Assembly: GCF_000172155.1 (NCBI RefSeq)
Contig: NZ_ABIZ01000001.1
Coordinates: 6,481,105 to 6,545,104, forward strand
From: Verrucomicrobium spinosum DSM 4136 = JCM 18804
GTDB taxonomy: Bacteria > Verrucomicrobiota > Verrucomicrobiia > Verrucomicrobiales > Verrucomicrobiaceae
DNA: 64,000 nt
Reading direction: 5' to 3'
Part shown: one piece after another, positions 8,700 through 17,483 of the stretch
Numbering within the stretch: the first letter of the stretch is position 1
Layout: each line of letters opens with the position of its first letter
Program-made: the position numbers and the translations under genes
Notes under the pieces: model-generated
What the model saw: the letters and a program-made list of their open reading frames with translations, nothing else
Database searches by the model: none
What the model was told of the DNA's origin: nothing

Positions 8700-9065
8700 G
8701 TGCAGATTTATGTTTCAAACTGAAATCCCACACCAGAGTGAGCAGACTGGTCACAGCAAACGCGGCCACAACAGAAACCGAGAGGACAGCGAGACTCAAG
8801 ACAGTGGATGAGGTGTGCGGCCTGGGAAGAGTTGGAGGGCGAACTTCACTTCGAGCCAGAAGAAGCCGAGGAAGGTCCGCATGCCGAACTCCATGGTGTC
8901 GCCTGCGGCTTCCCCGCGGGACCAGAAGGATTTGGGCCTGCCGTTGCCGTTGGCGGTGGTCGCGGCGGGCTGGCGGTTTTCGCTGCCGGTTTCTACAGGT
9001 GGATGATCCCCAGGGTGAATCGGTCAGTGACGGCGGATCTTTTTTATCCGATGAACCGTCGTTTG
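8700..9065 (-). other. Possible decayed coding region downstream of the Wza-like gene
   Basis: On the minus strand, one frame reads through residues such as PPVETGSENRQPAATTANG, FWSRGEAAGDTMEFGMRTFL and GFFWLEVKFALQLF before a stop near 8806. A second frame then gives a hydrophobic segment (LAVLSVSVVAAFAVTSLLTL). The pieces resemble normal protein composition but need frame changes to join, and no good start codon was found. It could be a broken membrane-protein gene of the exopolysaccharide locus or chance open frames. I do not recognise a family. Confidence 0.25.
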
Positions 9066-9118
9066 GATAGAGAGAAGTTGGTGGGTGAGATGAAGCGGCG
9101 CGATGAGGAAGCGCGGAC

Positions 9119-9147
9119 TGACCGCTTAAAAGCGGAACTCCAACCCT
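9119..9147 (-). repeat. Family A palindrome, single end
   Basis: CCGCTTAAAAGCGG followed by AACTCCAACCC is one terminal palindrome of family A without its partner end. Confidence 0.7.
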
Positions 9148-9200
9148 GCTGGCGGCAGCGAGAGGGTAGATGAATAGGTTGCGGCTCGGAGTCCATTGAT

Positions 9201-9246
9201 GCCGGTTGCCAATCGGCGGCACGGCAGATTGCCAATCTGCGCTACG
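9201..9246 (+). repeat. Double palindrome repeat, family B, copy 2
   Basis: GCCGGTTGCCAATCGGC then GCAGATTGCCAATCTGC and GCTACGC. One base in the first arm differs from the other copies. Confidence 0.8.
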
Positions 9247-9318
9247 CCATCGCCACGTCCCTGACCTCAAGTCTGATGTCTGGTGTCTTCTAGTCTTGTG
9301 TCTCCCGCGAAGCGGGTC

Positions 9319-9888
9319 TCACTGCGGCACATGGATCCTGTCCCCGGGTTGGGCCTGGATGGCGGCTTCGGCACCATCGGCACGGCGCAGGTCGAGCTCG
9401 CGGGTCTGGCCGCCGCGGGTGAACTTCACCTTCTTCATGCCGGCAAATTCGGTGGGGCCGCCGGCACTGGTGATGGCGTCGTGGATGGTCATGCCGGGGG
9501 TGAGGCCGATGCGGCCGGGAGCGCGAACCTCACCGCTGACGTAGATGACCTGGGTGGCAGCTTCGCGGTTCGGGGTGACTTGAACGGTGGGGTGCGTGAA
9601 GATCTCGGCGCGCTTGTAAGCACTCTCAATGTTCTTCTGCAGCGTAGAAGGACGCACTCCGGCGGCTTTCACCTCACCGATGTACGGGAGATTGATGGAG
9701 CCGTTGTCAGCAATGTCATAGCTGTTGGAAACAACTGTGATCTCCTCTGCGGGCACACCGGAGAGTTTGATCACGATGCTGTCTCCGGTGCGCAGGACGG
9801 ACTCGGTCGTCTGCTGGGCCATGGCAGGCCCGAACATAAGGCTGCAGAGGAGGCCGATGAGGAGGGCTCGGAAAGTGGAAGTGACCAT
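9319..9888 (-). CDS. Polysaccharide export protein (Wza-like, short form)
   Basis: A 189-residue secreted protein. A signal peptide (residues 1-24, ending PAMA) is followed by a polysaccharide export domain with LRTGDSIVIKLSGVPAEE and SINLPYIGEVKAAG, then one SLBB-type domain with VYVSGEVRAPG-like sequence and PGMTIHDAITSAGGPT. Such proteins form the periplasmic/outer-membrane channel for capsule or exopolysaccharide. It is shorter than E. coli Wza and lacks both a lipobox cysteine and the C-terminal outer-membrane helix. It may therefore work with the beta-barrel protein encoded at 12266. It lies 39 bp downstream of the Wzc-like kinase gene and is probably in the same operon. Confidence 0.9.
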   Translation of the reverse strand: MVTSTFRALLIGLLCSLMFGPAMAQQTTESVLRTGDSIVIKLSGVPAEEITVVSNSYDIADNGSINLPYIGEVKAAGVRPSTLQKNIESAYKRAEIFTHPTVQVTPNREAATQVIYVSGEVRAPGRIGLTPGMTIHDAITSAGGPTEFAGMKKVKFTRGGQTRELDLRRADGAEAAIQAQPGDRIHVPQ

Positions 9889-9927
9889 GAACGGAATTCC
9901 TTTCAGGAGTGGGGCCTTGGCTTCGTC

Positions 9928-12126
9928 TTAGAACACATCATCGCCACCGGCGCTTCCACGCTGGCTCCGCGTCTCGGGTGCATCCTTGGCCTTGCGTTGT
10001 TTCCTTGAAGAAGTCTGGCGTGTGCCCTTGGGGGCATCCTCGTAGTTGGGCGTGTTGTGATAGTAGCCGTAGTACGTGGTCTGGTAGCTGTAGTTGCTGT
10101 CGCTGCGAATGTCCACGCGGTTGAGCGCGACGCCGACGATGGAGCCACCGACCTGCTCAATGGCCTGCTTCACACGGCCGAGGATGTGGCGTGGGATCTT
10201 GCGGTGCTGCACGACGATGAGGGTCATGTCGGCTTCTGCCGAGAGCACGCTGGCATCGCTGACGCCGAGGATGGGCGGGGAGTCGATGAGCACGAGGTCA
10301 AAGCGGCTCTTCATGTCCGCGATGAGGTCGGTAAACTTCTGGGAGTTCAGCAGGCTGGCGCAGTCGGCGGGCATGATGCCGCTGGGCAGGAGGTAGAGAT
10401 TGTCCACCTGGGTCTGCACCACCACTTCCTCCAGCGGCACGTTGCCGGTGAGGTAGTTGCTCAGGCCAAAGTTGTGCGGCACATCGAAGAAGGTGTGCTG
10501 GCGCGGGCGGCGCATGTCCGCATCGATGATCAAGGTGGTGTAGCCAGCCTGGGCGCAGACGGTGGCAAGGTTCACCATGGTGGTGCTTTTGCCTTCACCG
10601 GGGCTGCCACTCACCACACTGATGCAGTTGGCATTCATGTCCTTGCGGTTAAACTCGATGTTCGTGCGCAGGATGCGGTAGGCCTCGGCATCGGGCGTGA
10701 CTCCGCTGGAGCGGTGCAGGATGCCCACGCCCTTGGGGATCACGGCCAGCACGGGCACGCCCATGATGGACTCGACCTCGTCCATGCTCTTCACACTGGT
10801 GTCGAGGTACTCAAGGAAGAACGCCAGCCCCAGGCCGCAGAGCAGGCCCACCACCCCGCCGAGGAGCAGGTGCAGTCGCACATTGGGCTTCACAGGCGCG
10901 GTTCCGGGCTCCGCGGCCTGGTACACGGTCACGGGCGTCTTGGTCATCTGCTGGTCGATCTGCTTTTGGGAAAGCGTGTCCTTCAGGCGGGTGGCATCCT
11001 GGCGGAGAATCTCCCACTCGCGCTGGGCGGCGAGGAATTCCTGGTGATCTGTCTGCGCCTGAATGGACGTGTCCTTCTGATTGTCGCGCATGCGCTCCGC
11101 CTCGGTGAGCTGCTTCTGAGCGGTCTCCACGCGGAAGGTGAGGTTCTTGCGATAGTCCTCTGCCGCATCCAGCAGCATGCCGCGAGTCTGCAGGATGGAG
11201 TCGGCTATGCCCTTCATGGTGGGGTGCTTGGGGCCGAGACCGGCATTGCCCAAGTTCTTCTGCTGGATGAGGAGATCCTGGTAGGTGGGGCCGAGTTTTT
11301 TGATGGTCTCGTTCTCCACACGCAGCTCACCTGCCTGGCGGATGAGGTCGTCCCCCTGCAGAGAGCGGAGTTGCTCGATCTGCGCAGTCATATCGCGGAT
11401 CTCACGCTGGATCCTGCTGACGTCCTTGATCGTGTCCACCAGAGAGGTGCTCTCCGGGGTGGAGACATCATCCTGGTTGGCGGCGCGGCCCACGGAGCCC
11501 GGCATCTCCACGATGCCGAGACGCTTCTTGATGTCGAGCACCTTGGCGAGCGCCTGCGTGGCCTGCTCTTCCTTCGCGGCGATCTGGGCAGTGATCTGGG
11601 CCAGCGCCTTGTCCGTACGCTCATTGTCGAGCGCCAGCCGGGTCTCCTTGTAACTCTCCGCGATCGAGTTGGCGATGTCGGCAGCCAGCTTGGCGTCCTC
11701 ATCGAAGTACTCCAGCGTGATGAAGTCACTCTTCATGCTGCTCTGGGGTTCCAGATTTCCCATGAGCTTGCCCGCAGCGGCGGCCTTGTTGGGGGCGTTC
11801 CAGCGGGCCACGAGGTCGAGCTTGTCCACCACGCGGTCGAGGGTTTTGCGCTTGGAGAGGATCTCGAACTGGGTCTTGAGGAAGCTGTCTGAAGACACGG
11901 CGAGGGCATCCCCCATGTGCCCGATGACGCGGGCATCGCTCTGCACCCGCTCGATGACCATCTCCACCCGGCCCACGTACTTGCGCGGCATGATGTAGGT
12001 GATGATGGCCGCCACGCTAAAGACGAGGAGGAAGGTGAGGAAGATCAATCCCAGCCGGTTGCGCACGATCTGCCAGTAGTCCTGGGCGTGGCGCTGGATC
12101 TCAAGACGGTTGGGCGTCGTGCTCAT
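9928..12126 (-). CDS. Wzc-like polysaccharide co-polymerase with tyrosine autokinase domain
   Basis: A 732-residue inner-membrane protein. Membrane helix 1 (about 26-46) opens a Wzz-type chain-length domain; a long coiled coil (about 180-400) and a second helix (LLLGGVVGLLCGLGLAFFLE) follow. The cytoplasmic BY-kinase has Walker A GSPGEGKSTTM with Lys513, Walker A' TLIIDADMRRPR and Walker B LVLIDSPPILG. The tail carries seven tyrosines between residues 679 and 695, the usual autophosphorylation cluster. Phosphorylation state should control polymer length and export through the adjacent Wza-like protein. No cognate tyrosine phosphatase is visible nearby. Confidence 0.94.
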   Translation of the reverse strand: MSTTPNRLEIQRHAQDYWQIVRNRLGLIFLTFLLVFSVAAIITYIMPRKYVGRVEMVIERVQSDARVIGHMGDALAVSSDSFLKTQFEILSKRKTLDRVVDKLDLVARWNAPNKAAAAGKLMGNLEPQSSMKSDFITLEYFDEDAKLAADIANSIAESYKETRLALDNERTDKALAQITAQIAAKEEQATQALAKVLDIKKRLGIVEMPGSVGRAANQDDVSTPESTSLVDTIKDVSRIQREIRDMTAQIEQLRSLQGDDLIRQAGELRVENETIKKLGPTYQDLLIQQKNLGNAGLGPKHPTMKGIADSILQTRGMLLDAAEDYRKNLTFRVETAQKQLTEAERMRDNQKDTSIQAQTDHQEFLAAQREWEILRQDATRLKDTLSQKQIDQQMTKTPVTVYQAAEPGTAPVKPNVRLHLLLGGVVGLLCGLGLAFFLEYLDTSVKSMDEVESIMGVPVLAVIPKGVGILHRSSGVTPDAEAYRILRTNIEFNRKDMNANCISVVSGSPGEGKSTTMVNLATVCAQAGYTTLIIDADMRRPRQHTFFDVPHNFGLSNYLTGNVPLEEVVVQTQVDNLYLLPSGIMPADCASLLNSQKFTDLIADMKSRFDLVLIDSPPILGVSDASVLSAEADMTLIVVQHRKIPRHILGRVKQAIEQVGGSIVGVALNRVDIRSDSNYSYQTTYYGYYHNTPNYEDAPKGTRQTSSRKQRKAKDAPETRSQRGSAGGDDVF

Positions 12127-12265
12127 GGCAAGGGGTCATTTTGAGAAAACTCCGGCCCAGGGGTCCGGCAGTGCATCATACCTCATACCAGCCGCAGCGG
12201 CTCCACCTTTCCGCAGAGTGTGGGGGAGGCTCTGCCTGAATGAGGTGTCCATGGGCAGGAGAGGC

Positions 12266-13486
12266 TCAGAACACGGCGTTCAAGCCGACGCTCACCCGGT
12301 GTCGATCATACTCTCGGAAGGACGAGTCCGACGAGATCGTGGTGTAGCTGTAGTTTGCGTCCAGACTCAGGTTGTTCCAGAAGTTGTAGCTGAAGCCCAG
12401 GCTGGCATTGACCTCATCTTCGGAGGAGGATTCCACCTCCTGGTTCCCCTCGAAGTCGCTGTGCACATAGTGCAGTCCGAAGTTCCCGGTCAGGCTCTGG
12501 GTGAACTGGTAGCCAGCCACCACACCAGTACGGTAGGAGTAGCGGGAGTCATAGAGGGACATTTCCGAGGCGTCATAGCCCATCTGCGCATACCAGCGCA
12601 GGTTGCTGCGCCGGGTGAGAGCGTAGTTGAGGGCACCTTCCACATAGGGGGCGCTCTCGTCTGAGCGGTCACTCTGGTAGATCTCCACCCCGGCGCGGAG
12701 GCTGCCGGAGGAGCGTTCGCTCCAGGCTTTGTCCACCCCCACCAGGATGTAGTGGCTCATGTAGTCCGGGCTGGGCACCTCCCCGTCCAGATCGGTGGCG
12801 GGATCATTGGCGAAGCGGGTGTAGCGGAAGCGGTACTCGGCCGTCAGCTTCGTGGTGCGGCTCAGAGCATAGCTCACCTGCTGGCTGATGAGGTGGCTGA
12901 GGCGGTCCTCAAAGTCGGCCACCGTTTCATCGTCCGTGTAAATGACGCCGTCGATGGTGTAGCCGGTGGTGGTGGCCACGCGCTCACTCCAGGCATAGGC
13001 CACAGACGTGTTGTTGTACCCGTAGAGGTACTGGCCCGCCCGGCGGCCCGTCGTCACGCCGATGCCGTAGTTCGGCTCCGTCTCATAAGTGACGTAGAGG
13101 TTGTTGCTCACCTGGAGGCGGCGGCTCACCTGGTGCGCGACGTTGAACGCGACGCGCGCGGTGTAGTCATAGTCCTCTCCTCGAACCGTGTCATCAAGGT
13201 AATAAATCGTGCCCAGGTCCACGCCCACGTTCCACTTGGTCGGCGCGGTGTTGTTGGCATAGGTGAGCCCCACCCCAGCCTGGACAAAGGCGGACTCTTC
13301 ATTCTCCAGCCCCATCGAGTCGTACTCGGTCCTGTCATAGCCCACACTCGCCCCCGCATTGAAGGTCAGCGGTATTTCGTCGAGATAATCTGTGGATCGC
13401 CCGATACCCAGCAGGCCCTGCCCCTGCAGGGCGGGTGCCAGTGACAGCAGAGCTGTCAGGGGGAACAGGGCGAGTGTGACCTTCAT
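12266..13486 (-). CDS. Outer-membrane beta-barrel protein of the exopolysaccharide locus
   Basis: The start at 13486 gives MKVTLALFPLTALLSLAPAL, a signal peptide ending near QGQG, and a 406-residue product. The frame stays open upstream to 13588, but only this ATG yields a secretion signal. The mature part is made of alternating-residue strands rich in Tyr, Asn and Ser (for example YALSRTTKLTAEYRFRYTRF and NLSLDANYSYTT). It ends VSVGLNAVF with the terminal Phe typical of BAM-assembled barrels. It lies 139 bp upstream of the Wzc-like gene. A role as the outer-membrane exit pore (EpsL-like) is inferred from position and fold; a structural porin is also possible. Confidence 0.8.
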   Translation of the reverse strand: MKVTLALFPLTALLSLAPALQGQGLLGIGRSTDYLDEIPLTFNAGASVGYDRTEYDSMGLENEESAFVQAGVGLTYANNTAPTKWNVGVDLGTIYYLDDTVRGEDYDYTARVAFNVAHQVSRRLQVSNNLYVTYETEPNYGIGVTTGRRAGQYLYGYNNTSVAYAWSERVATTTGYTIDGVIYTDDETVADFEDRLSHLISQQVSYALSRTTKLTAEYRFRYTRFANDPATDLDGEVPSPDYMSHYILVGVDKAWSERSSGSLRAGVEIYQSDRSDESAPYVEGALNYALTRRSNLRWYAQMGYDASEMSLYDSRYSYRTGVVAGYQFTQSLTGNFGLHYVHSDFEGNQEVESSSEDEVNASLGFSYNFWNNLSLDANYSYTTISSDSSFREYDRHRVSVGLNAVF

Positions 13487-13599
13487 AGAAAGCTGAGGGT
13501 GCGGGCTCAAGATGCCTGATGCGTAATGTGCGGAGCTAAATAATCGGAGACTGAAAAAAACGGGAGCAAGCGGGGGTCTGATGCCCACGGGAGAGAATT

Positions 13600-14127
13600 T
13601 TACTTCTGTTTCGCCTTGGACGGGGACAGAGGATTACCCCGGGGCGGCGGGGTGCGTTTTGGATTGTCCTGCGTGATCACCACCCCACCCGCCGCTGGCT
13701 GAATGAGGTAGATGCCGCGGATGTCCGCAGGCGCCGTCTTGTAGTCAGCATCCAGCTGCACCTCAGGCTGCACCGCGATCACCTGCTTCACTTCCTTTCC
13801 ACCGGCCCGCTGGGCCACCATCGCGTTCGCACACTCCGCGATCAGGGAAGAACGGTTGGGGGCCACATTCGTCGCAGTGAGCATGATCTGCTTCACCAAC
13901 TCCTCTGTGGCGTGGGAGGCAAGGATGGCGGCCTTTACAATTTCACACGCGCAAGCCTCGTTCTTGACCATCGCATCCTCAACAATAAGGAGAACCTTCG
14001 CAGGTTCGACTTCCACTTCTGATCGCACTTTATCAGCAACGAGATCGCATTCCGTCAGGTCGCCAGCCATAATCACGGGGGAAAACGCCGCAGCGAGAGC
14101 CGTGGTGAAGAGCAGGTGAAGCTTCAT
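13600..14127 (-). CDS. Secreted protein of unknown function
   Basis: A 175-residue protein with a clear signal peptide (MKLHLLFTTALAAAFSPVIMA, cleavage before GDLTE). The mature part has a helical segment containing KNEACACEIVKAAILAS and a second with SSLIAECANAMVAQRAGGKE, giving five cysteines. The C-terminus is Pro/Arg/Lys-rich. I do not recognise a family. It lies 113 bp upstream of the beta-barrel gene on the same strand, so it may belong to the exopolysaccharide locus. Confidence 0.7.
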   Translation of the reverse strand: MKLHLLFTTALAAAFSPVIMAGDLTECDLVADKVRSEVEVEPAKVLLIVEDAMVKNEACACEIVKAAILASHATEELVKQIMLTATNVAPNRSSLIAECANAMVAQRAGGKEVKQVIAVQPEVQLDADYKTAPADIRGIYLIQPAAGGVVITQDNPKRTPPPRGNPLSPSKAKQK

Positions 14128-14168
14128 AACTTGCTGATTCTGAGCGTTTTAGACGGTTTGAAAGTGGA

Positions 14169-14238
14169 GCGGGCAACGGGAATCGAACCCGTCTTGCTAG
14201 CTTGGAAGGCTAGCGCATTACCACTATGCTATGCCCGC
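14169..14238 (-). tRNA. tRNA-Gly (anticodon TCC)
   Basis: The minus strand folds as a cloverleaf. The acceptor arm is GCGGGCA with TGCCCGC, the D-arm GCATAGTGGTAATGC, and the anticodon arm CTAGCCTTCCAAGCTAG with TCC. The T-arm is ACGGGTTCGATTCCCGT. CCA is not encoded. Length and stem pairing are normal for tRNA-Gly. Confidence 0.95.
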
Positions 14239-14546
14239 AGTATTGATAACCAACAACCTAATCACAATAATTTCAAGATAATTTTTAGAAAACTTTGAAA
14301 TTATTAAAAAACTAGAAGTCGTTATAATCCGTCTCAGCAAGGTTCTTCATCCAGTAAATGATACTGGCAGGCTTATAAAAACATCAGGTTCGCAGATTTG
14401 CAAGGCGCGATTGTGGCAAGGCCCAAATTTTAGGTTTTTTTCGTTCTCATCCCGTTATTCGCAGCCTGGAGACTTCTGGATGAATGTTTTCCTTTTCGAG
14501 CCGGAGTCGGTCTGATAATTTTTTTTCAACAGCATTCCCTCTGACC
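14239..14546. other. AT-rich intergenic region
   Basis: About 300 bp of much lower GC than its surroundings lie between tRNA-Gly and the TPR protein gene. No credible ORF, hairpin terminator or repeat was found. The T-rich run just before 14530 may form part of the promoter of the gene starting at 14547. Confidence 0.5.
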
Positions 14547-15194
14547 ATGACTTCGCGAACCATCGTCAACATCTGCGTCGGCACCTTGTTCGTTCTGGCA
14601 GTTCTCTATGTGATGGGAAAATGGAATTCCCCTGACTGGCAGGAGAATCCCATGTACCCACTGATCTCCATCATCATGTTGGCGATTGTAGGCGGGGTCT
14701 TCTTCGTCACGGTGGTCTTGCCCAAATTCGGCGACGCGATCGGCACGGTGATGTACTCCTCCGGCGAGGAAGTGGAGCAGGATGAAAGCATGAAGGCCGT
14801 GGCCCTGGTGGCCAAGGGCGACTACCACGGGGCGATCAAGGAATACGAGAAGATGATCGCAAACAAGCCGGAGGATCCGTTCCCGGTATCTGAGATCGCC
14901 AAGATCTACTCGGAAAAGCTCCACGCCCCCGATCAAGCCCTGGTCATCATTCAGGAGAACCTGGAAAACCGGGAGTGGACGGAGGAGAACGCCGCATTCC
15001 TCATGTTCCGCCTCTCTGACATCCACATGGCCACCCGGAACTACGATGCCGCGAAGGACATCCTGGAGCAAGTAGCCGGCAACTTCCCCGGCACCCGCCA
15101 CAGCGGCAACGCCCGGCACAAGATCAACGAGCTGGAGCAGCTCCAATATAAGGAGATCGCAGCGCAGCGGGCGAAACTTTCGAGTCAGGGGTAG
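14547..15194 (+). CDS. Membrane-anchored TPR-repeat protein
   Basis: Starting at ATG 14547, the 215-residue product has two N-terminal membrane helices (IVNICVGTLFVLAVLYVMG and LISIIMLAIVGGVFFVTVVL). A cytoplasmic or periplasmic helical domain follows with TPR-like units: VAKGDYHGAIKEYEKMIANK, IYSEKLHAPDQALVIIQENL and ATRNYDAAKDILEQVAGNFP. TPR repeats mediate protein-protein contacts, and the partner is unknown. The frame is open 21 codons further upstream, but that extension lacks a good start context. It is monocistronic. Confidence 0.75.
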   Translation: MTSRTIVNICVGTLFVLAVLYVMGKWNSPDWQENPMYPLISIIMLAIVGGVFFVTVVLPKFGDAIGTVMYSSGEEVEQDESMKAVALVAKGDYHGAIKEYEKMIANKPEDPFPVSEIAKIYSEKLHAPDQALVIIQENLENREWTEENAAFLMFRLSDIHMATRNYDAAKDILEQVAGNFPGTRHSGNARHKINELEQLQYKEIAAQRAKLSSQG

Positions 15195-15316
15195 ATGGGA
15201 GTGGTGGGGGCGGCTAGGCGTGCTGGGTGCTTGGGAGTGGCGAGACCATCGCGAACGCGTTTCGCGATCCCCAGCAGAGCGGTGGAGATCCTGCCTGGTG
15301 AGTCGAGGTCCGCGCC

Positions 15317-15349
15317 GGGGTTGGAGTACCGCTTTCAAGCGGAATCAGG
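15317..15349 (+). repeat. Family A palindrome, single end
   Basis: GTTGGAGTACCGCTTTCAAG then CGGAATCAGGAT is one family A end. It is followed by the truncated core CGCGTGACCCTTGA. Confidence 0.7.
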
Positions 15350-15406
15350 ATTCGCGTGACCCTTGAGGAGTCCCGCCCTGGAACATGCTCGCCCGGCCGA
15401 CGACGG

Positions 15407-15453
15407 CGTAGCGCAGACTGGCAATCTGCTGTGCCGTCGATTGGCAATCGGCA
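15407..15453 (-). repeat. Double palindrome repeat, family B, copy 3 (inverted)
   Basis: GCGTAGCGCAGACTGGCAAT and the mirror of GCCGATTGCCAATCGGC, in the opposite orientation to the other family B copies. Confidence 0.75.
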
Positions 15454-15614
15454 CGGTTGACCGGAGCCATCAGACCTCCTCAAACCAAAGCACCACGGTT
15501 CGATGTCCCCCAGAAATCGCAGCGGGGCATCCCTACCCCGCCCCCAGCATCGCAGGCTGAAGCCTGTCCTCCCTACAGCTTCAGCCCCCAACACCTCCCC
15601 CACTGACGCACTGC

Positions 15615-17483
15615 CTACAGACGCACTGGCTTCTCCACAGCCGCATCCAGGATCTGCCCCACCTGTTCATTTCTGAACTGCTGCGTGTACAGCGCATGGT
15701 AGTGCCCCCGGGCGGCCATGAGCTCGTCATGCGTGCCGCTTTCCAGGATCCTTCCTTTCTCGATCACCAGGATGCGGTCCGCCCCACGAATCGTAGAGAG
15801 CCGGTGGGCGATCACGAAGCTGATGCGACCTTGAAAGATCGCCTTCAGACCCTTTTGGATGAGCTGCTCCGTCTCCGTATCGATGGATGAGGTGGCCTCG
15901 TCCATGATAAAGATACGCGGATCGGCCAGCAGCGCCCTCGCGAAGGACACAAGCTGCTTCTGTCCGGTGGAGAGACGGTTCCCGCCCTCCCCCACATCGG
16001 TGTCATAGCCCTTCTCCAGCGCCCGAATGAAGCTGTCCGCATTCACACTGCGGGCGGCCGCCTCCACCTCGGCATCAGTCGCATCCAGCCTGCCATACCG
16101 GATGTTCTCCCGCACGCTCCCGCTGAACAGGTGCGGCCCCTGGAGCACGATGCCCAGGTTGGAGTGATACCACTCCAGGCTGCGGTCGCGGAGGTCCCGC
16201 CCGTTCACCAGGATACGTCCGCCAGTTGGCTCATAGAATCGCGCGGCGAGGTTCACGATGGTGCTCTTGCCCCCGCCGCTGGCCCCCACCAGGGCAATGG
16301 TCTGCCCGGCTTCCACCTTGAGGTTGAAGTCCTTCAGCACCGGCTCCCCCGTCTGGTAGGAGAAGTCCACATGGTCAAAGGCCACGCTGCGGATTTCCCG
16401 CTCGTAGCCATCCGGGGCCAGATCCGGAGCCCGGTCAGGACGATCCCACAAATGCAACCGCGCCCGCACCTCCTCATGGTCGAGGATCCCCGGCACCGTG
16501 GCCAGCAGGCTCAGCACCCTCTCGCCCGCGGCCTGGGCCCCCTGCATCTGCACCAGCGTCTGCGCGATCTGGTTGATGGGGTTGAAGAACTGCCCGGCGT
16601 AGAAGATGAAGGCCACCAGCGTGCCCAGGCTCAGGGTGCCGCTCATCACATCCGCGCCACCACGCCACAGGGCGATGCCGGCCGCGACGCTGCCCAGAGT
16701 GAGCACGATGGGAATGTACACCGCCGACTGCAGGGCGTTCTGGATGGAAACGCCATACATGTGGGTGGATAACACCTCGAACTCCCGCTGGTTCTCGTTC
16801 TCCCGCACCAGGGACTTCGTGGTGCGCAGCCCCTGCAGCTCCTCCGCGTAGGAGGCAGTGATCATGGAGTTGTACTTCCGCGTCTCGCGGGAGCTGAGCA
16901 GCAGCTTCTTCTGAAACACGGCACTCACCCACACCAGCGGCGGCACCACGGAGAGCACCAGCAGGCCCAGCAGCGGCTGCAGCACCACCATCACCACGGC
17001 GATCATGAAAACCAGGCACACCGCCCATAGCACATCCAGCGTGCCCCACGCGATGATGCGGGCCAGCTTGTCGCAGTCGGAAGTCAACCGCGAGATCAAC
17101 CAGCCGGTGGGCCGGTGGTCGAAGTAGGCAAATTCCAGCTCCTGCAGTTTTTTGAAGCAGTCCTGCCGGATGTCGTGGCTCATGTTGTTGGAGAGCCCGC
17201 CCGCCGCATTGATGAACATCCAGACGCCTACGGAGAGTGCCAGGGCGGCCACGAAGTACACCGTGGCGTAGGGCCACAGGTTCACCTGCTGCTGCTGGGC
17301 CACGGCATCCACCGTCCAGCGGGTGATGAGCGCGAAGCTGGCGTCGCAGAGGGCAATGCCCACGGCGGCAATGGCTAGAGGAGTCAACAGTTTCTTATAG
17401 GGCAGCGCATGTCGGAACACGCGCCCCCAGAGCTTGAGATCAAGCTTTTCACTGAAGACATCTTCTTGAGGTTCGTTTTTCAT
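15615..17483 (-). CDS. Heterodimeric ABC exporter subunit (catalytic Glu, altered signature)
   Basis: A 622-residue fusion of six membrane helices and an ATPase domain (MsbA/LmrCD class). Walker A is GASGGGKST. Walker B is IFIMDEATSS with the catalytic Glu. The signature is LSTGQKQ instead of LSGGQ. The H-loop is VIAHRLSTI. It overlaps the upstream subunit gene by ATGA at 17480-17483, implying translational coupling. The substrate cannot be told; relatives export lipids, drugs or peptides. Confidence 0.93.
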   Translation of the reverse strand: MKNEPQEDVFSEKLDLKLWGRVFRHALPYKKLLTPLAIAAVGIALCDASFALITRWTVDAVAQQQQVNLWPYATVYFVAALALSVGVWMFINAAGGLSNNMSHDIRQDCFKKLQELEFAYFDHRPTGWLISRLTSDCDKLARIIAWGTLDVLWAVCLVFMIAVVMVVLQPLLGLLVLSVVPPLVWVSAVFQKKLLLSSRETRKYNSMITASYAEELQGLRTTKSLVRENENQREFEVLSTHMYGVSIQNALQSAVYIPIVLTLGSVAAGIALWRGGADVMSGTLSLGTLVAFIFYAGQFFNPINQIAQTLVQMQGAQAAGERVLSLLATVPGILDHEEVRARLHLWDRPDRAPDLAPDGYEREIRSVAFDHVDFSYQTGEPVLKDFNLKVEAGQTIALVGASGGGKSTIVNLAARFYEPTGGRILVNGRDLRDRSLEWYHSNLGIVLQGPHLFSGSVRENIRYGRLDATDAEVEAAARSVNADSFIRALEKGYDTDVGEGGNRLSTGQKQLVSFARALLADPRIFIMDEATSSIDTETEQLIQKGLKAIFQGRISFVIAHRLSTIRGADRILVIEKGRILESGTHDELMAARGHYHALYTQQFRNEQVGQILDAAVEKPVRL

